Assembly: GCF_035083965.1 (NCBI RefSeq) | Contig: NC_089724.1 | Location: 4,140,001 to 4,204,000 of the forward strand | DNA: 64,000 nucleotides | DNA from: Branchiostoma lanceolatum | Taxonomy: Eukaryota > Chordata > Leptocardii > Amphioxiformes > Branchiostomatidae | Direction: 5' to 3' | In this document: piece after piece, positions 36,238-47,329 of the stretch | Layout: the number at the start of each line of letters is the position of its first letter | Position numbering within the stretch: the stretch's first letter is position 1 | The notes under the pieces: generated by a model | What the model was told of the DNA's origin: nothing | The model's input: only the letters and a program-made list of their open reading frames with translations | Databases searched by the model: none | Made by a program: the position numbers and the translations under genes

Positions 36238-37289
36238 ACACCCAACGAATCGCAGTTAAAATGACCAGATTGGTGCAACCGTTATTCCATCCCAACCACC
36301 TACACCTTTTATCAGACATGAATACGGAATTATTTGCTTATGCTAGTGTTGTTCGGCTGCTATATTCTTCCCTATAGTTACCGGCTTATCATAGTAATCG
36401 AGTGGTGCTGATACATATGGATTCTAACCTGCAATTAGGCTAGACGATATTTAGGTTAAGATATCATAAAACATTGAGTACGATTAATTCAAATTGATGG
36501 TAATAGTTAACTGCATGATTCGTCATGCCAACGGTAGATTGTGCATCTAAAAGTATATTTTGCTGATTTAAAGTTAGGCGCCATTTTGATTTTGTCATGG
36601 GTCTATCTGACCCAGATGTATGGTAGTTGCTGCACATGCTGTAAGACAAATAGGCTTCAATATATATTAAGCTTCAACACCAAATAGAAATCCTACGAGG
36701 ATGTGCCATGTATTCAAACGTTCTAAGAACATCACTAGTATGTTATTCTATTGCCAACTCTAGGTCACTGTAGAAACTACATAGTGTAGATTGCAACCAT
36801 GAACAAAAGTCAAATGTAATCAAGAATGAATTCATGCTGGTGTCTAGTATAATTTCCCATTATGTGCATATCTGTTGGGTTAAGGTTAATTTGTGAGGAC
36901 CAGAAGTTCTTTTGCGTAGTTAGATAACGATGATGTTATCAACACATTCTATTTCACGTTTTCCACATTAGAGACTGTCAGCAGTAGGAAACCTGGCTTG
37001 CTATATTTACTCAAGATCAAGATGATTAACATTTTGAAGAGTCGATCCCTGTATTGTTGTGCATTATGACCATATTATCAGTCTAAATCATTGAGGGTTT
37101 TCGTTTCATCTTGTTCAACCTTCATCAAAGTATAATCAATACATGTGGAACCTCTTTACACACGGGTCATGCCTTTCTTTCTTCAATGGAATACATTATC
37201 ATAATGGTACTTTCCCCCCTATACACATCTATAACAATAACAGTGTTACACGTGTATACTTCACGCAAACAGCAACTGACGTTTTGTTC
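36238..37289. other. 3' flank of the large secreted-protein gene
   Basis: AT-rich sequence, presumably 3' UTR then intergenic. I did not find a canonical AATAAA close to the stop codon. No other gene seen. Confidence 0.35.
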
Positions 37290-37612
37290 ATCAGTTGTAA
37301 CGTTAGCTCACATAAACTCGCGGGGTAATATAAACTCGGGATTTTAAAAAAAGGTGTATTTATTTTAGGGATATGTGCTAGATGCAAGGTCAGTTATAAC
37401 GCCAGTAATGCAAACCTGACAGACTAACGTATTCAGAACACTAAAAAGCTTCGATAACCATGCATCAGAAGATGGCGACGTCAAAAACTCTCCGTCCCTT
37501 ATTGGCACAGTCTGAGGGCTTCATGGGAGGATCACACTACATGGTTGTTCGCTGGTTCATAAGACAAATGTCACATCCGGTTCCTGCTAAACACAATTAT
37601 TTACATGACAAC
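37290..37612. mobile_element. Truncated copy of the 27661 TIR element
   Basis: It repeats the left ~320 bp (GGGATATGTGCTAGATGCAA, TTCAGAACAC, ACAAATGTCACATCC and more) in the same orientation at about 85% identity, but lacks the right end. Confidence 0.7.
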
Positions 37613-38274
37613 TATCTATAAGATGTAAAAGGAAAATAAGTAAGCTCACACTGAGCCAAGTAAAATAGAACATTGGACAATAAGACCATACATGAGTATC
37701 GTCTGGGCAACGTCAGTCAAATGTGACTTGGAATATTTCATCTCTTTTGGCAAGATCTAGAGAACAAGGAATAATCGGATTGTGACTGTCTTTCAAACTA
37801 ATCAGTATGCAAACAAAACAAGTTTGTGTACTTCAACTCGCACGGTCGTATATGTTCTGCATTGGCTGATTAACTACATGATTATAAATGGTTGTTTTCT
37901 TTGTTGTATTCTGATCAAATGTTAAGAACACTTGGTTGATTCAAAGATCAATGTGGTTTGTGATGAAGTTTAGACATACAGGTAAGAAGATACGCAAGAT
38001 AACATTTTCGCAAGCGACTGGATAGATTTTGAAATGGTAAGACGTTTCATATGGCATCCACTGACTTTCGACAGTGTCACGAAGGTTCGGTGTCACTGAG
38101 TAAGATCTGTTGTCCAGAAAACATTTAAGCAAAAAGTACGCATTTACTTATTGACCAAGTTTTTCCAAATTTTATCCAGTTGCAGGTAAAGTGTGTCGGT
38201 GCCACCCATCGGTAGTTAAGAGATTTACATGTACCAATCCTTCCAACAGTAGTGCATCATAAGATATTGGAGAT

Positions 38275-38420
38275 TTCTTTTTTACACAAACAGTATATCT
38301 CACCTGCTGACGTTTCGGTGTCTGTCAGACACCTTCTTTAGAGCTTCTGACTTGAGTGTTGCTTCTCGTCGCTATAAATAGCAAAGGAGGTGGCGCTTTT
38401 GCGGCGAGAACACAGTCCCA
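38275..38420 (-). mobile_element. Penelope-type element fragment with hammerhead-ribozyme-like motif
   Basis: On the minus strand, CTAAAGAAGGTGTCTGACAG is followed by ACACCGAAACGTC. That is a CUGANGA-like box (with G to A), a perfect 7-bp stem II (GGTGTCT/AGACACC), GAAA and a GUC cleavage triplet. Such minimal hammerheads are known in Penelope-like retroelements. The changed core and weak stem I suggest an inactive relic. Confidence 0.45.
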
Positions 38421-38680
38421 AACGTGGCTAAGCTTGTATAACCCTAGCCTTGTCCCGGTTCATCACTGGGGTTGACTTTCTGAAGTATTTACAGAAGTAT
38501 TGCATCATGTTGTCAACATGTTGTCGGCGGGCTGGGTCGTAAAAAGACCCGGTGGTTGTTGAGAGGGACCCGGCTTGCGGGGTCTAGCCCTCACGGTAGG
38601 GCCGCTAACCTCCAGTAGTAGTTTTCGCAATTTGGCTGTAACCATCTCTTAGCATCCCTGTTTTGTTTCCTTGAAACTGC

Positions 38681-38801
38681 TAGCCTGGAATCCAAACCTA
38701 TTATAGCTCCCGAGTCTCCAAACCTATTATAGCCCCCGAGTCTCTCTCCGCAGATAGCGGAGAGAGACTCGGGAGCTATAATAGGTTTGGATTCCAGGCT
38801 A
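38681..38801. mobile_element. Perfect palindromic MITE with 9-bp target duplication
   Basis: TAGCCTGGAATCCAAACCTA opens the left arm and TAGGTTTGGATTCCAGGCTA closes the right arm. The flanking TGAAACTGC occurs on both sides (38672-38680 and 38802-38810). A 9-bp duplication is typical of Mutator-like elements (established). The left arm carries a 24-bp internal duplication absent from the right arm. Confidence 0.85.
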
Positions 38802-39128
38802 TGAAACTGCCAGTTTTACAAGCAGTCAAATAGAGTCATTTCATGCAGTTACACAGAGTTCGATCCGTAGCGTCATAACAGCTTTCTTTGTTTGCTTGTT
38901 TTGGTTGTATCTGGACAGATTTATGTGATCCACTCAAGCCAGGAAGGACCCCTTCTCTTTTTGATAAGCGTGGTTTATTGGTAAAACGACTCCATTAGTG
39001 AGTACACCGTAGTGTACTGCACTACTCTTCCTGGAGTCACATCATGTTGAACAGACAGATTACATTGGAACACATTCACATAACATAACATTACATAATA
39101 TATACATATTTACATCAATTTCAAATTG

Positions 39129-39460
39129 CTACCAGTTCATAATGTTTTTGTACATTTTTAGTCTGTCTTTGATGTGTATTTTGAATGTGGATGGTACAGA
39201 TGTTCTGATATGATATGGAAGAGTGTTGTATGATTTTGAGCACCGGTAGAGAAAAGACTTGGTTGCAGATGATGTTTTTGGTTTTGGCAGTTTGAAATCG
39301 TTTCTTTTTGAAGATCTTGTGCTGTAAGTATGTTGGTCGGATACGAGGTGTAGTTTACTGTAGAGAGTGGATGGTTGTTTGAAGAAGAGTATTTTATGGA
39401 AAGTGCACATGTTGCTGATGTAAAGTCTCTCTGTAACAGTCTGCCACGATAACGCACAGT
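39129..39460 (-). pseudogene. LINE ORF2 C-terminal fragment
   Basis: The frame reads RLYISNMCTFHKILF, HLVSDQHTYSTRSSKRNDF, LPKPKTSSATKSFLYRCSK and YNTLPYHIRTSVPSTFKIHI, the typical post-RT tail of CR1/Rex/Jockey LINEs. The remainder of the element is absent. Confidence 0.75.
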
Positions 39461-39479
39461 TCATTTCCCTGACTGATAT

Positions 39480-39605
39480 GCGGTAAGATCCCAGAATAAG
39501 TTTTACCGCCTTATTCTAGGTGGGTTCCTTTACGTGCTCGAGGTGTTGCTTTCCTCAAAATCGGGACCTCCATTTAATGTCCTATCCGAGGGAAGTCCCA
39601 AAATG
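39480..39605. repeat. SINE-tail-like fragment
   Basis: ACGTGCTCGAGGTGTTGCTT, CCTCAAAATCGGGACCTCC and GTCCTATCCGAGGGA match a related phrase at 51085-51130 in the 5S linker (intron before the exon at 51151). Confidence 0.45.
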
Positions 39606-40149
39606 AAGTATGCTCATTTTCACCTGAGTGAAGTTCGGGCAATTTGCAAAACGATTTTGTGATTTGTGATTTAATGAAATTGTAAACAGTACAATACTGG
39701 GCCACAGGCAGCTGTTGCTGGTGTCGTGGCCCACACACAAAACAATACACAGCACATGGACTACAAATAACAAACAGTCGGTAAATACAATTAATCTAAA
39801 AAGCAACGTAATAAAACATAACCTAACTATCACTTCGTATTAATACTATAATATATAACGTTATGATTGGTATTATCACTGGTGGTATTATCATTTTGTA
39901 TGATTAAAAGACAACGAAACACACAAAACGTTCAAAATAGTCATAATAATAATTTGTGCATATTTCTTAATATAAACTTTTTTTTATTTTTCGCTACACG
40001 ATTTGGAATTGTGACCTTGTCATAAGCTGGGAATCCTTCCAGTGGCGAGTACCTTCTAATCAACGATTTTTTTTCAGTGTAATAATAAGCTAATAAACAA
40101 AGAATAACACAGCCATCTCCGAACTACGTGCACCCTTTGGAATAGTCCA

Positions 40150-40262
40150 CATCACACACTCTCCAAGCAGTTGGGTGGGGAGGGGAGATCGTTATCGTCT
40201 TCTGACTAGCCTGACACCTATATCATCCGGGGTATGTCAGAAGAAGGAAATGATCTCATCGC
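40150..40262. repeat. Hairpin-forming dispersed repeat, copy 2
   Basis: CTCCAAGCAGTTGGGTGGGG then TCTTCTGACTAGCC, with the inverse GGTATGTCAGAAGA after a short loop. It lies in the same relative position upstream of paralog D as copy 1 does upstream of paralog C. Confidence 0.55.
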
Positions 40263-40477
40263 CACACCTCTCACCTCTGCTTGTATCGGTCCACAAAAGA
40301 TAGCAACCAAGCGCAAGAAGCACCCATCCCACGCGCGAGTAGCAACATCGTCTTTGCCCATGTGTGCATCAATCGCTAAAGGCAATACTTGCGTAGGAAT
40401 ATTTGTTTCGAAAACAAAGCTGTACAAACAGAAAAACTCTTAGCCTTTACGTTTAGAATTCATTCTACTCAGGCATT

Positions 40478-40605
40478 TCTCACGTGACAATACAATAGCT
40501 CACGTGATAAGACAATAGCTCACGTGACGAGCCAATGGCTCACGTGACAAGACAATAGCTCACGTGATACAACAGCTCACGTGACAAGACAATAGCTCGC
40601 TTGGC
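40478..40605 (+). promoter_or_regulatory. Tandem E-box array in front of ankyrin-MYND copy D
   Basis: Six CACGTG cores in ~20-bp repeats (GCTCACGTGACAAGACAATA), ending ~70 bp before the ATG at 40675. It is well preserved although the gene behind it is only one exon. Confidence 0.7.
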
Positions 40606-40674
40606 TATACAACTTCTTTAGTTCAAACCTAGACAGCACGCGCGCAAGGTGTCGGAAACAGCGATCCTAACCAA

Positions 40675-40813
40675 ATGGCGGAAACGGTGGAAAAACTGAA
40701 AGAAATTTTGTCGCATGTAGCTGAGAATGGCCCGATTCGAACGCCGAACACAGTTCTAATGAATGCCGCTATAGATGGATCACTTCAAGGCGTGAAAGAG
40801 GCTTTGAAAGCTG
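40675..40813 (+). pseudogene. Ankyrin-MYND copy D: exon 1 only
   Basis: Exon 1 is intact (MAETVEKLKEILSHVAENGP ... LMNAAIDGSLQGVKEALKAG) and ends with the family phase-1 donor (gctg/gtaagc). No plus-strand exon 2-5 follows. After ~125 bp, which includes a MITE fragment (40872-40935), the sequence jumps to the 3' flank found after genes B and C (TAACTGAACGGACTG at ~40946). Exons 2-5 are therefore deleted. It could still be transcribed as a short RNA from its E-box promoter. Confidence 0.7.
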
Positions 40814-40871
40814 GTAAGCACATATTGTTACTATTTTCGAAAGTGTTTATAAGCCCATTCGTAATTCTGAC

Positions 40872-40935
40872 TACGCATTGCAATGTCAACGATGAAGGCC
40901 CTTGCTTGTAAACAGTTCTCGTCTCGACATTGTCT
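40872..40935. mobile_element. Fragment of the 2086-type MITE
   Basis: ACGCATTGCAATGTCAACGA followed by GCTTGTAAACAGTTCTCGTC matches the MITE interior at ~2110-2160. It sits at the deletion junction of copy D. Confidence 0.55.
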
Positions 40936-41758
40936 AGATTTGCTGTAACTGAACGGACTGCTGAGTGTTAATTGCGACATAATTATATTGTGTTATCATT
41001 CCAGGGCAGTAAGCACAGCAAGTGGCCATACCTATGATATCAATAAATAATCACCGTTGTTCCAAGGATATCACTTATTCGTACTTGGTTGGACTTTTCA
41101 CCATTTGGCTCATAAACGTAATCATTATGATTTTATGCCATCTCTTAGCATCCTTACCTCGTTTTGTTTTTTGGAAATTGCCAGTTTTACAGGCGGTAGA
41201 ATACAGTTATTTCATGCATTTACACACAGTCAAAACAGCTTGCCTTGTTTTAGGGTCAAATTTCCAAACCGCCCCCGGTTAGGGAACGAAATGTATGATT
41301 AAAGGACAACGAAACACACAAAACGTTGAAAATAGTAATAATCATAATTTTGGTAGAAAATCATTTTTATTAGATGAAACACGATTCATTTAGAATAAAA
41401 ATCGTAACCGTGGCAATGGTCTACCCCCAACAGATAGGAAACAAAAGCCGACGCCTTGACACTTAATAACTTATTTACTTCCCTTTGCAAGATAACTCAA
41501 ACAAGGTCATACAAAACCTTTTGCACAGTAACCGCGTGTGAAAAGAAAAGAAAAACTTTATTTCTACCAAGAACATTGCTTGGGCGCATAAAGACACCAG
41601 TATCAATATGCAAATCGAGAAATAGACAATGATTTGGCGACATTTATTTTCTACTACACTGTACATTCCATACGGTTACAGCGGCATTGTGATCTCAACA
41701 GTTCTTACAGTGATACATCCCGTCGCTAAAGATGCAAAGAGTTGTAAAATATGTGGAG

Positions 41759-44700
41759 TCACGCTTGGTTTTTATGTTGTAGGATAAGATTTGCCATTGC
41801 CAAATCCTCCCGGAAGGGTTCTGGACCCCCGGAGTAAGTATCATGCCCGCAGCACTTCTTGTGTCCGACAGACCAGTGTTGTGCCTGACAGTCGCGGTTG
41901 CAGTAGCGGGTCATCTTACACCGGCCACACAGCTTCAGTGTTGACCTGTAAAAGATGTAACAGACACACAGTTTCAGTTTCAGCTTATTTCTTATACCAG
42001 AAATACATACACAGGCTGTTCAGGGACTGTGGATAATTCTGTTTTGCAACTGCCTTTTGTAGGCTATGAAGATTTGCAGAAATTTAAATGAAAACGAAGT
42101 TTCTATGTAACATGGGTACCATCCTCTGTAGTTAACGTTACCGCTCGCTCTCCATTTTCGCTTGATCATTTGATTATGCGGATGACATCTCCTGGGTGCC
42201 CCAAAACTGATACGAGTGTGTGAATAAAACAGGTGGACAAAAATGTTCAGTAAGGTTGAAAAATGGCCGAACACACAGAACACGAAATACAAAACTATCA
42301 ATTCTTTATTTTTGCTCTTTCATATCTTCTTCTTTGCTCGGATCTAGAAACCCCTTTGTCAGTTTATTACACATGGCTAAAATTACTTGCATCAAACATT
42401 ATGCAGGCTCAACACAAACCTTCGGACCCGTTCATATTTGTACGTAAATCCAAGTCCGTATGAGTTGGGTATTAGCATTTCTTGGATTAAGCCAAGTGTG
42501 TGGGGGAAAAACTCTGTTAACTTTAACATTATAACCCACCGTTGAGTGCCCCAAAAAATTACTTCATTGGTCGCAAAATGTATCCAAACAAAAATAATTG
42601 ATACGCATCTCATGCGTGGACTGGACTATGCGCACAAGTGTGAACGGGCTTTCACAGTATGGTTGCAAGCTTTTGCTGGTCTTTTTTTAACGAGGGAGGG
42701 GGGGGGTGATATCGATGCACGGATGTCATCCATATAATCAAGGTCTTCCTACGGGAATACGGATCATAGAATTCAGCCAAATAGGCTAGGAAATAATTGA
42801 CCAGGAGAGTCGACGGTGAGGTTACATCATTCCACTCATCAGGTCAACCCCTTTCGGTAGCCAAACTCCCCTGAAGTGCTAGTATTCTCCCTATAAGCTT
42901 AAGCCAGCGTAGTCTTCTTCTTGCCTTTCATGCACACGGTCTTGATGACGACCATTCCGGCATGTTGGGAAAGTCGTGTAAAATGTATTTCCTAAGGGCA
43001 CAAGATCGGTGACACTGAAGGATTCGAACCCGGGACCACTTGGTTCTGAGCGGAACACACTGCCGTTGCGTCACACGACCCCACAAGTCAGTCTGGTACA
43101 TACCAACAATCGAGATTGAGGCGGTAGTGATTACGGAGGAAGGCATCCATTTTCCAGTAGCAACATTTGCTCATGCAAAGCCTTGATACAAGTCATAGGC
43201 GTCAATGATAGATAAAATATCTTAGCAGAGCCATCATCAGCAAGACCTACCTGTAGCCTGGTTTGCCACACTTTGGGTTGCAGCATCTCAGCAACTTGGT
43301 CTTCCTCGCCTCTTGTATCAGCTTCATGCACTCTTCCCAAGGATGGTCTCCTACTTCTATCCCAAACCTGGTGGAAAATATAACTCATTCAGGGAACTAG
43401 CTGGGGAACGGGATATAAATATATTGCATATATATAACATTATTCTTCATATAGGACGCACGGTCTAGAATTCTAAAGTGCCTTTATGCTATCTGTATTC
43501 TTGCCTATGGACCAGAATAGTATAAAACATGCACACATACACATTTTTGCTAGTGTATCTCTTCGAAAAGCGGCGGAGATGAGTGAGTGAGAGTGATCCC
43601 CCCACACACACACACACGCGCGCGCGCGCTCGCTCACACACGCGCGCACACACTCACACACACGCGCGCGCACACACTCACTGTGAGACAGAGACGAACA
43701 CGAGCCGATGGCTCAGTCCAGTTCTATTTGAAAATTTGTCTACATAAAAAAAAACAATCATATATTGTATGTATCACTCATTTCATTATTCTCAAAGTAT
43801 GTGACACTTACCTCTGGGCTACCTCGCCATAATCGTCGGTCGAGTCAACTCTTGCTCCCAGCTCAATCAGTCGCCGAACCGTGTCCACTTGTTTGTAGAC
43901 ACATGCTCTCATGAGTGGCGTGCACTGAAGGCGGTCCCGTATGTCTAAAGTTGCACCAGCATTCACCAGCAACTCCACTATTTCTGTCCACCCTAAGTTG
44001 GATTTGTGGCACAAGAAATACACATCAAGTTGAGAAACGTTGAAGAAAAATATACAATGCAAACCCAAAGGCTAAAAGCTGACATACTGTCACAGAAAGC
44101 TTTTCAGTTCCCTTCACTTGCAGTGTGAGTTTTCAGTTCCCATGGAGTCTAGCACTTTGTTGTCTCGGCTAGCTCACAGTTGCAAATTCTACTAATTACG
44201 ACACTAGACAACAATAGGCGTGAAATACATCATCGCAGCGAAATGTCAAACATACCCTCTTGTCAGTTGAAACTTCGGTTGGCATATCTTAAAAGTCTTA
44301 AGACTAGCATTTGTCGTAAATTGCAGACAGATATACAAAGACTAGGTGTAACAGAGACCGTTCGGTGTAATATAAACAGCTAGCTGCTGCCACTCCGCGC
44401 GCCTGTCGCACCGTGTGTTACGCCGAATGGCGGTTATACCGGCCATATTGATACAGATACAGATTGACCTACCTTCGGATGCTGCTCCATGAAGAGGAGC
44501 AAATGAACCACCGGTTCTCTTCGCCACAAACGCCCCCTTGCGGAGCAGCAGTCTCACTATGCCTACATGTCCCCCGTAGCAAGCATGGTGCAATGCCGTG
44601 CCTCTGCTTGATGTTGAAGGCTCGAAGTCAACGTCTGCACCTGCGTTTGGTGAACAATGATTGCGGTTAAGTAAAACTGAATATACACATTGTCAATATA

Positions 44701-46497
44701 ATTTCTCAGCATTTCAAAGTACATGTTTATATAGGATATTAAAATCCCATTGATGTTTCCCAACCATGAATAAAGTTTAGAAATTAAGCCTCCTTGCACA
44801 AACCAATGAGGTTTTATATAGAATTTCTATATATATATATATATACTGTTCGAAAATATATAAAACCTCCTTGCACAAACTGGTCCGTCGATACGGAGCT
44901 ACGACTAGAAAGGGCCTCTATATAAAGTTATTGGCTGAAGAGACAAACATACTTTACAAGGCTATATCCTGCCGGGCAGAATACAAGGGACAAAATTTTG
45001 TCGCCGTCTCTTAGTGTGCTGCAGGATTAGTTAGCCTAAGAACAAAAGATAAAGTTGTTGTGCCAGGCTTTCTTGTTCAGTCCCAGTTCGTATGTAAATT
45101 GTCGGCACAACACGAGGAAAAAACAAAAGGTTTTTCATACTTGTATGCAAATTTTATCTGTTAATTTACCTTTGAATGATCATCTACCGGTACAAAGCCA
45201 TTTTTCAAATTCACGCCTGACATTTCTGTTGTCAACTAGAAATGAAAAAAAAAACACTGCTGAATTGCAAGTACTATTAGGAAACTATACAGTCATGTAC
45301 TGTACGCAGTGGGCGGCGTGGTTAGACACTCGGGCAAGATAATAATAATAGTCTTTATTGCATGTTCCTGCCCAGAAGGGCTAAATGCACAGAAGACCAC
45401 ACGTGGTCTGTAAGGAACATAATGTAAAACATAAATTGATAAAATGCTACATTCTAATGCTAAAAACTAAAGAAAAGAAAGAAAAAAACATAAAAACTGT
45501 GGGATATTGCTAAACTAAATGATGATCACCTAGTAGTTTCTTCTCTCTTTTTGAAACATTTGGAAATATGACTACATACTTTGTCCATTATATATTCGTT
45601 CTTACATGACATCAGGTATATAAAAGTATCCTGTTTTGACATTTTTGTACATTTCTTGTCTAATTTCTATTATCTTAAACAACGATTGCCGCTCATCTTT
45701 ATATAAGGAACAATCAATTAAAAAGTGTCTTTCATCTTCAACATATAAATCGTCACAGAATTCGCATGTTCTATTATTTGGAGGGGTACGGTTTTGCCTG
45801 CCAGATTCTATGTGTAGGGAGTGGTCACTGATGCGAAGTTTACACATCGCTCTGCGATGTTCGAAGTTTGCAATGTTTAAATATGCTTCTCTTTCATATA
45901 TTTTTTTGAAAGTTTTGTATGTTCTTAATTTGTTGCCTTGGTTTTCTCTTCATCCTTTAGCGTGTAATTCTGAATTAAATTTTTGGATGTAAATATCCTT
46001 TAATCTTTGTTTTAGGTCATTTGAATGCGAATGTGTGTTTGAGGGACCGTTTATGTAATAAGAAATACTAGTACTAGTAATTGAGTCGACGTCTATACAT
46101 TCTGTAATAATGTGCCCATAAACTACACTGCCGACTTTTATCGGGAGCGTGGAGAATATAATTTTGTTGGAGAGTTTAAAGGCTGTGTAGGATAAAAGAT
46201 AAGATTCTATTTAATCCTATTGAGGATGATTAATACGCTAGGAACAAAATATAAGCCGTATTCAACTTCTTTAGATAGATGAAACACACTACTCCGGTCC
46301 GGCAACTGTCATCGGAACCCAATTTCCTACAATACATTTCTCGGTTCGAAACCTGGTTGTATGACGTCTACGTCATTCATTATAAATGCTTTCGGAAGGC
46401 TTAAAAATTACGATATATGCTTACCAGCTTTTAGGGCATCTTCGACGCCTAGGAGGCATCCATTCATAGCAGCATACAACAGAGATATGTTCGCCAT
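41759..46497 (-). CDS. Ankyrin-repeat / MYND zinc-finger protein, paralog E (241 aa)
   Basis: Minus-strand exons 46497-46425, 44640-44473, 43992-43812, 43367-43251, 41945-41759 join in frame to 726 nt including TGA, with the same phases as B and C. Exon 1: MANISLLYAAMNGCLLGVED. Ankyrin repeats: GTALHHACYGGHVGIVRLLL and TPLMRACVYKQVDTVRRLIE. MYND: CCNPKCGKPGY, LCGRCKMTRYC, CNRDCQ, HWSVGHKKCC. The last exon has lost the TGA codon pair after RST (RSTLKL, where B, C and F have RSTGALKL) and has its own C-terminal tail (SGGPEPFREDLAMANLILQH). Introns contain a tRNA-type SINE and a CA/CG microsatellite. It converges on copy D and is followed upstream by copy F. Confidence 0.88.
42950..43087 (-). 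repeat. tRNA-derived SINE
   Basis: On the minus strand GTCGTGTGACGCAACGGCAG (box-A region) is followed ~35 bp later by GGTTCGAATCC (box B), then GTGCCCTTAGGAAATACATT, a typical SINE body. It lies in intron 4 of gene E. The tRNA part does not fold as a functional tRNA. Confidence 0.65.
43593..43690. repeat. (CA)n/(CG)n microsatellite
   Basis: Alternating CACACA and CGCGCG runs in intron 3 of gene E, the intron that also carries the TG minisatellite in gene C. Confidence 0.9.
44772..44880. mobile_element. CCTCCTTG-ended palindromic element
   Basis: CCTCCTTGCACAAACCAATGAGGTTTTATAT, an (AT)n core and ATATATAAAACCTCCTTGCAC. It is the same end motif as the 33-bp element at 8417, here with a longer AT-rich centre. 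Confidence 0.5.
45335..46060 (-). pseudogene. LINE ORF2 C-terminal fragment with 3' tail
   Basis: Minus-strand frame: ANFEHRRAMCKLRISDHSLH, GRQNRTPPNNRTCEFCDDLY, DERHFLIDCSLYKDERQSLF. The CxxC...HFLIDC arrangement is the zinc-knuckle-like tail of a LINE polyprotein. Further upstream the frame is broken. The 3' end is an ATAATAATA microsatellite at ~45340. Confidence 0.75.
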
Positions 46498-46574
46498 TTT
46501 GGTTAGGACCGCTGTGTAAGTTGCCGACACCTTGCGCGTGGGCTGTCTAAGTTTGAACTGAAGAGGCATGGGAA

Positions 46575-46702
46575 GAAGTTGTCTTACTACCTGAGCTATT
46601 GTCTTGCCACGTGATCTATTGTCTTTCCACGTGATCTATTGTCTTGTCACGTGATCTATTGCCTTGCCACGTGATCTATTGTCTTTCCACGTGAGCCATA
46701 GT
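46575..46702 (-). promoter_or_regulatory. Tandem E-box array, promoter of gene E
   Basis: Five CACGTG cores in ~20-bp repeats (minus strand GATCACGTGGAAAGACAATA) plus a decayed CTCAGGTAG repeat nearest the gene. This is the same decayed last unit as in gene B, so B and E promoters share recent ancestry. The distance to the ATG at 46497 is ~80 bp. Confidence 0.72.
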
Positions 46703-47329
46703 CACGCGGGGAAATGAAAAGGCGAAGGTGAAGAGAAGGAATATTGATAAGTTGTTCATGTATTTAATTTATTAAATGCAGCTTTTTTTTCCGAAAAAAA
46801 AAATAAATTTCACAGACGTTTAGGCATTGAAACATATCATAGATCAAATAAAAAGAGCACTGCCATAGATTGATAAAGCTGAAGCACTAGGCTGAACAAT
46901 AGTAACAACAAGCAGACATAAAATAGGCAACCATTCCCTGATGTAAAGTTGTAAAGACGCATCCTCATTTCTTGATAAGTGTTTATTTTTACAAAGATAG
47001 CTGTGTAATTAGATGATCGGATGTCGTCCGACTGTTCAGGTCTAGATTCTAGGGTTGCAATATTTGACCCTCTGTCCGTAGTGACTCTATTTGGCCAATT
47101 TCTTCTATTTTCCCAGTGACCCGCGGAGGCTGGTAGAACCTAAAGTTTTCCAGTTAGAAATAGTAATATTGTATTCGTTTTGCCAATTCATTCTAGTGAC
47201 GCTGAAGAAGAGTGATGGCTGTCACTCAAAATGTCCGGAAGTACTATTCGAATTGCATCCAGTTCTAGAGTTTGAATTGTCTTTATAAATTCTTCGTATG
47301 GAATTATGAGCCGTTTCACGTCGTTATCA

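Noticed and set aside
43020-43087. Functional tRNA gene
   Set aside because: Box A/B-like sequences are present but the acceptor and anticodon stems do not pair, and a SINE body follows.
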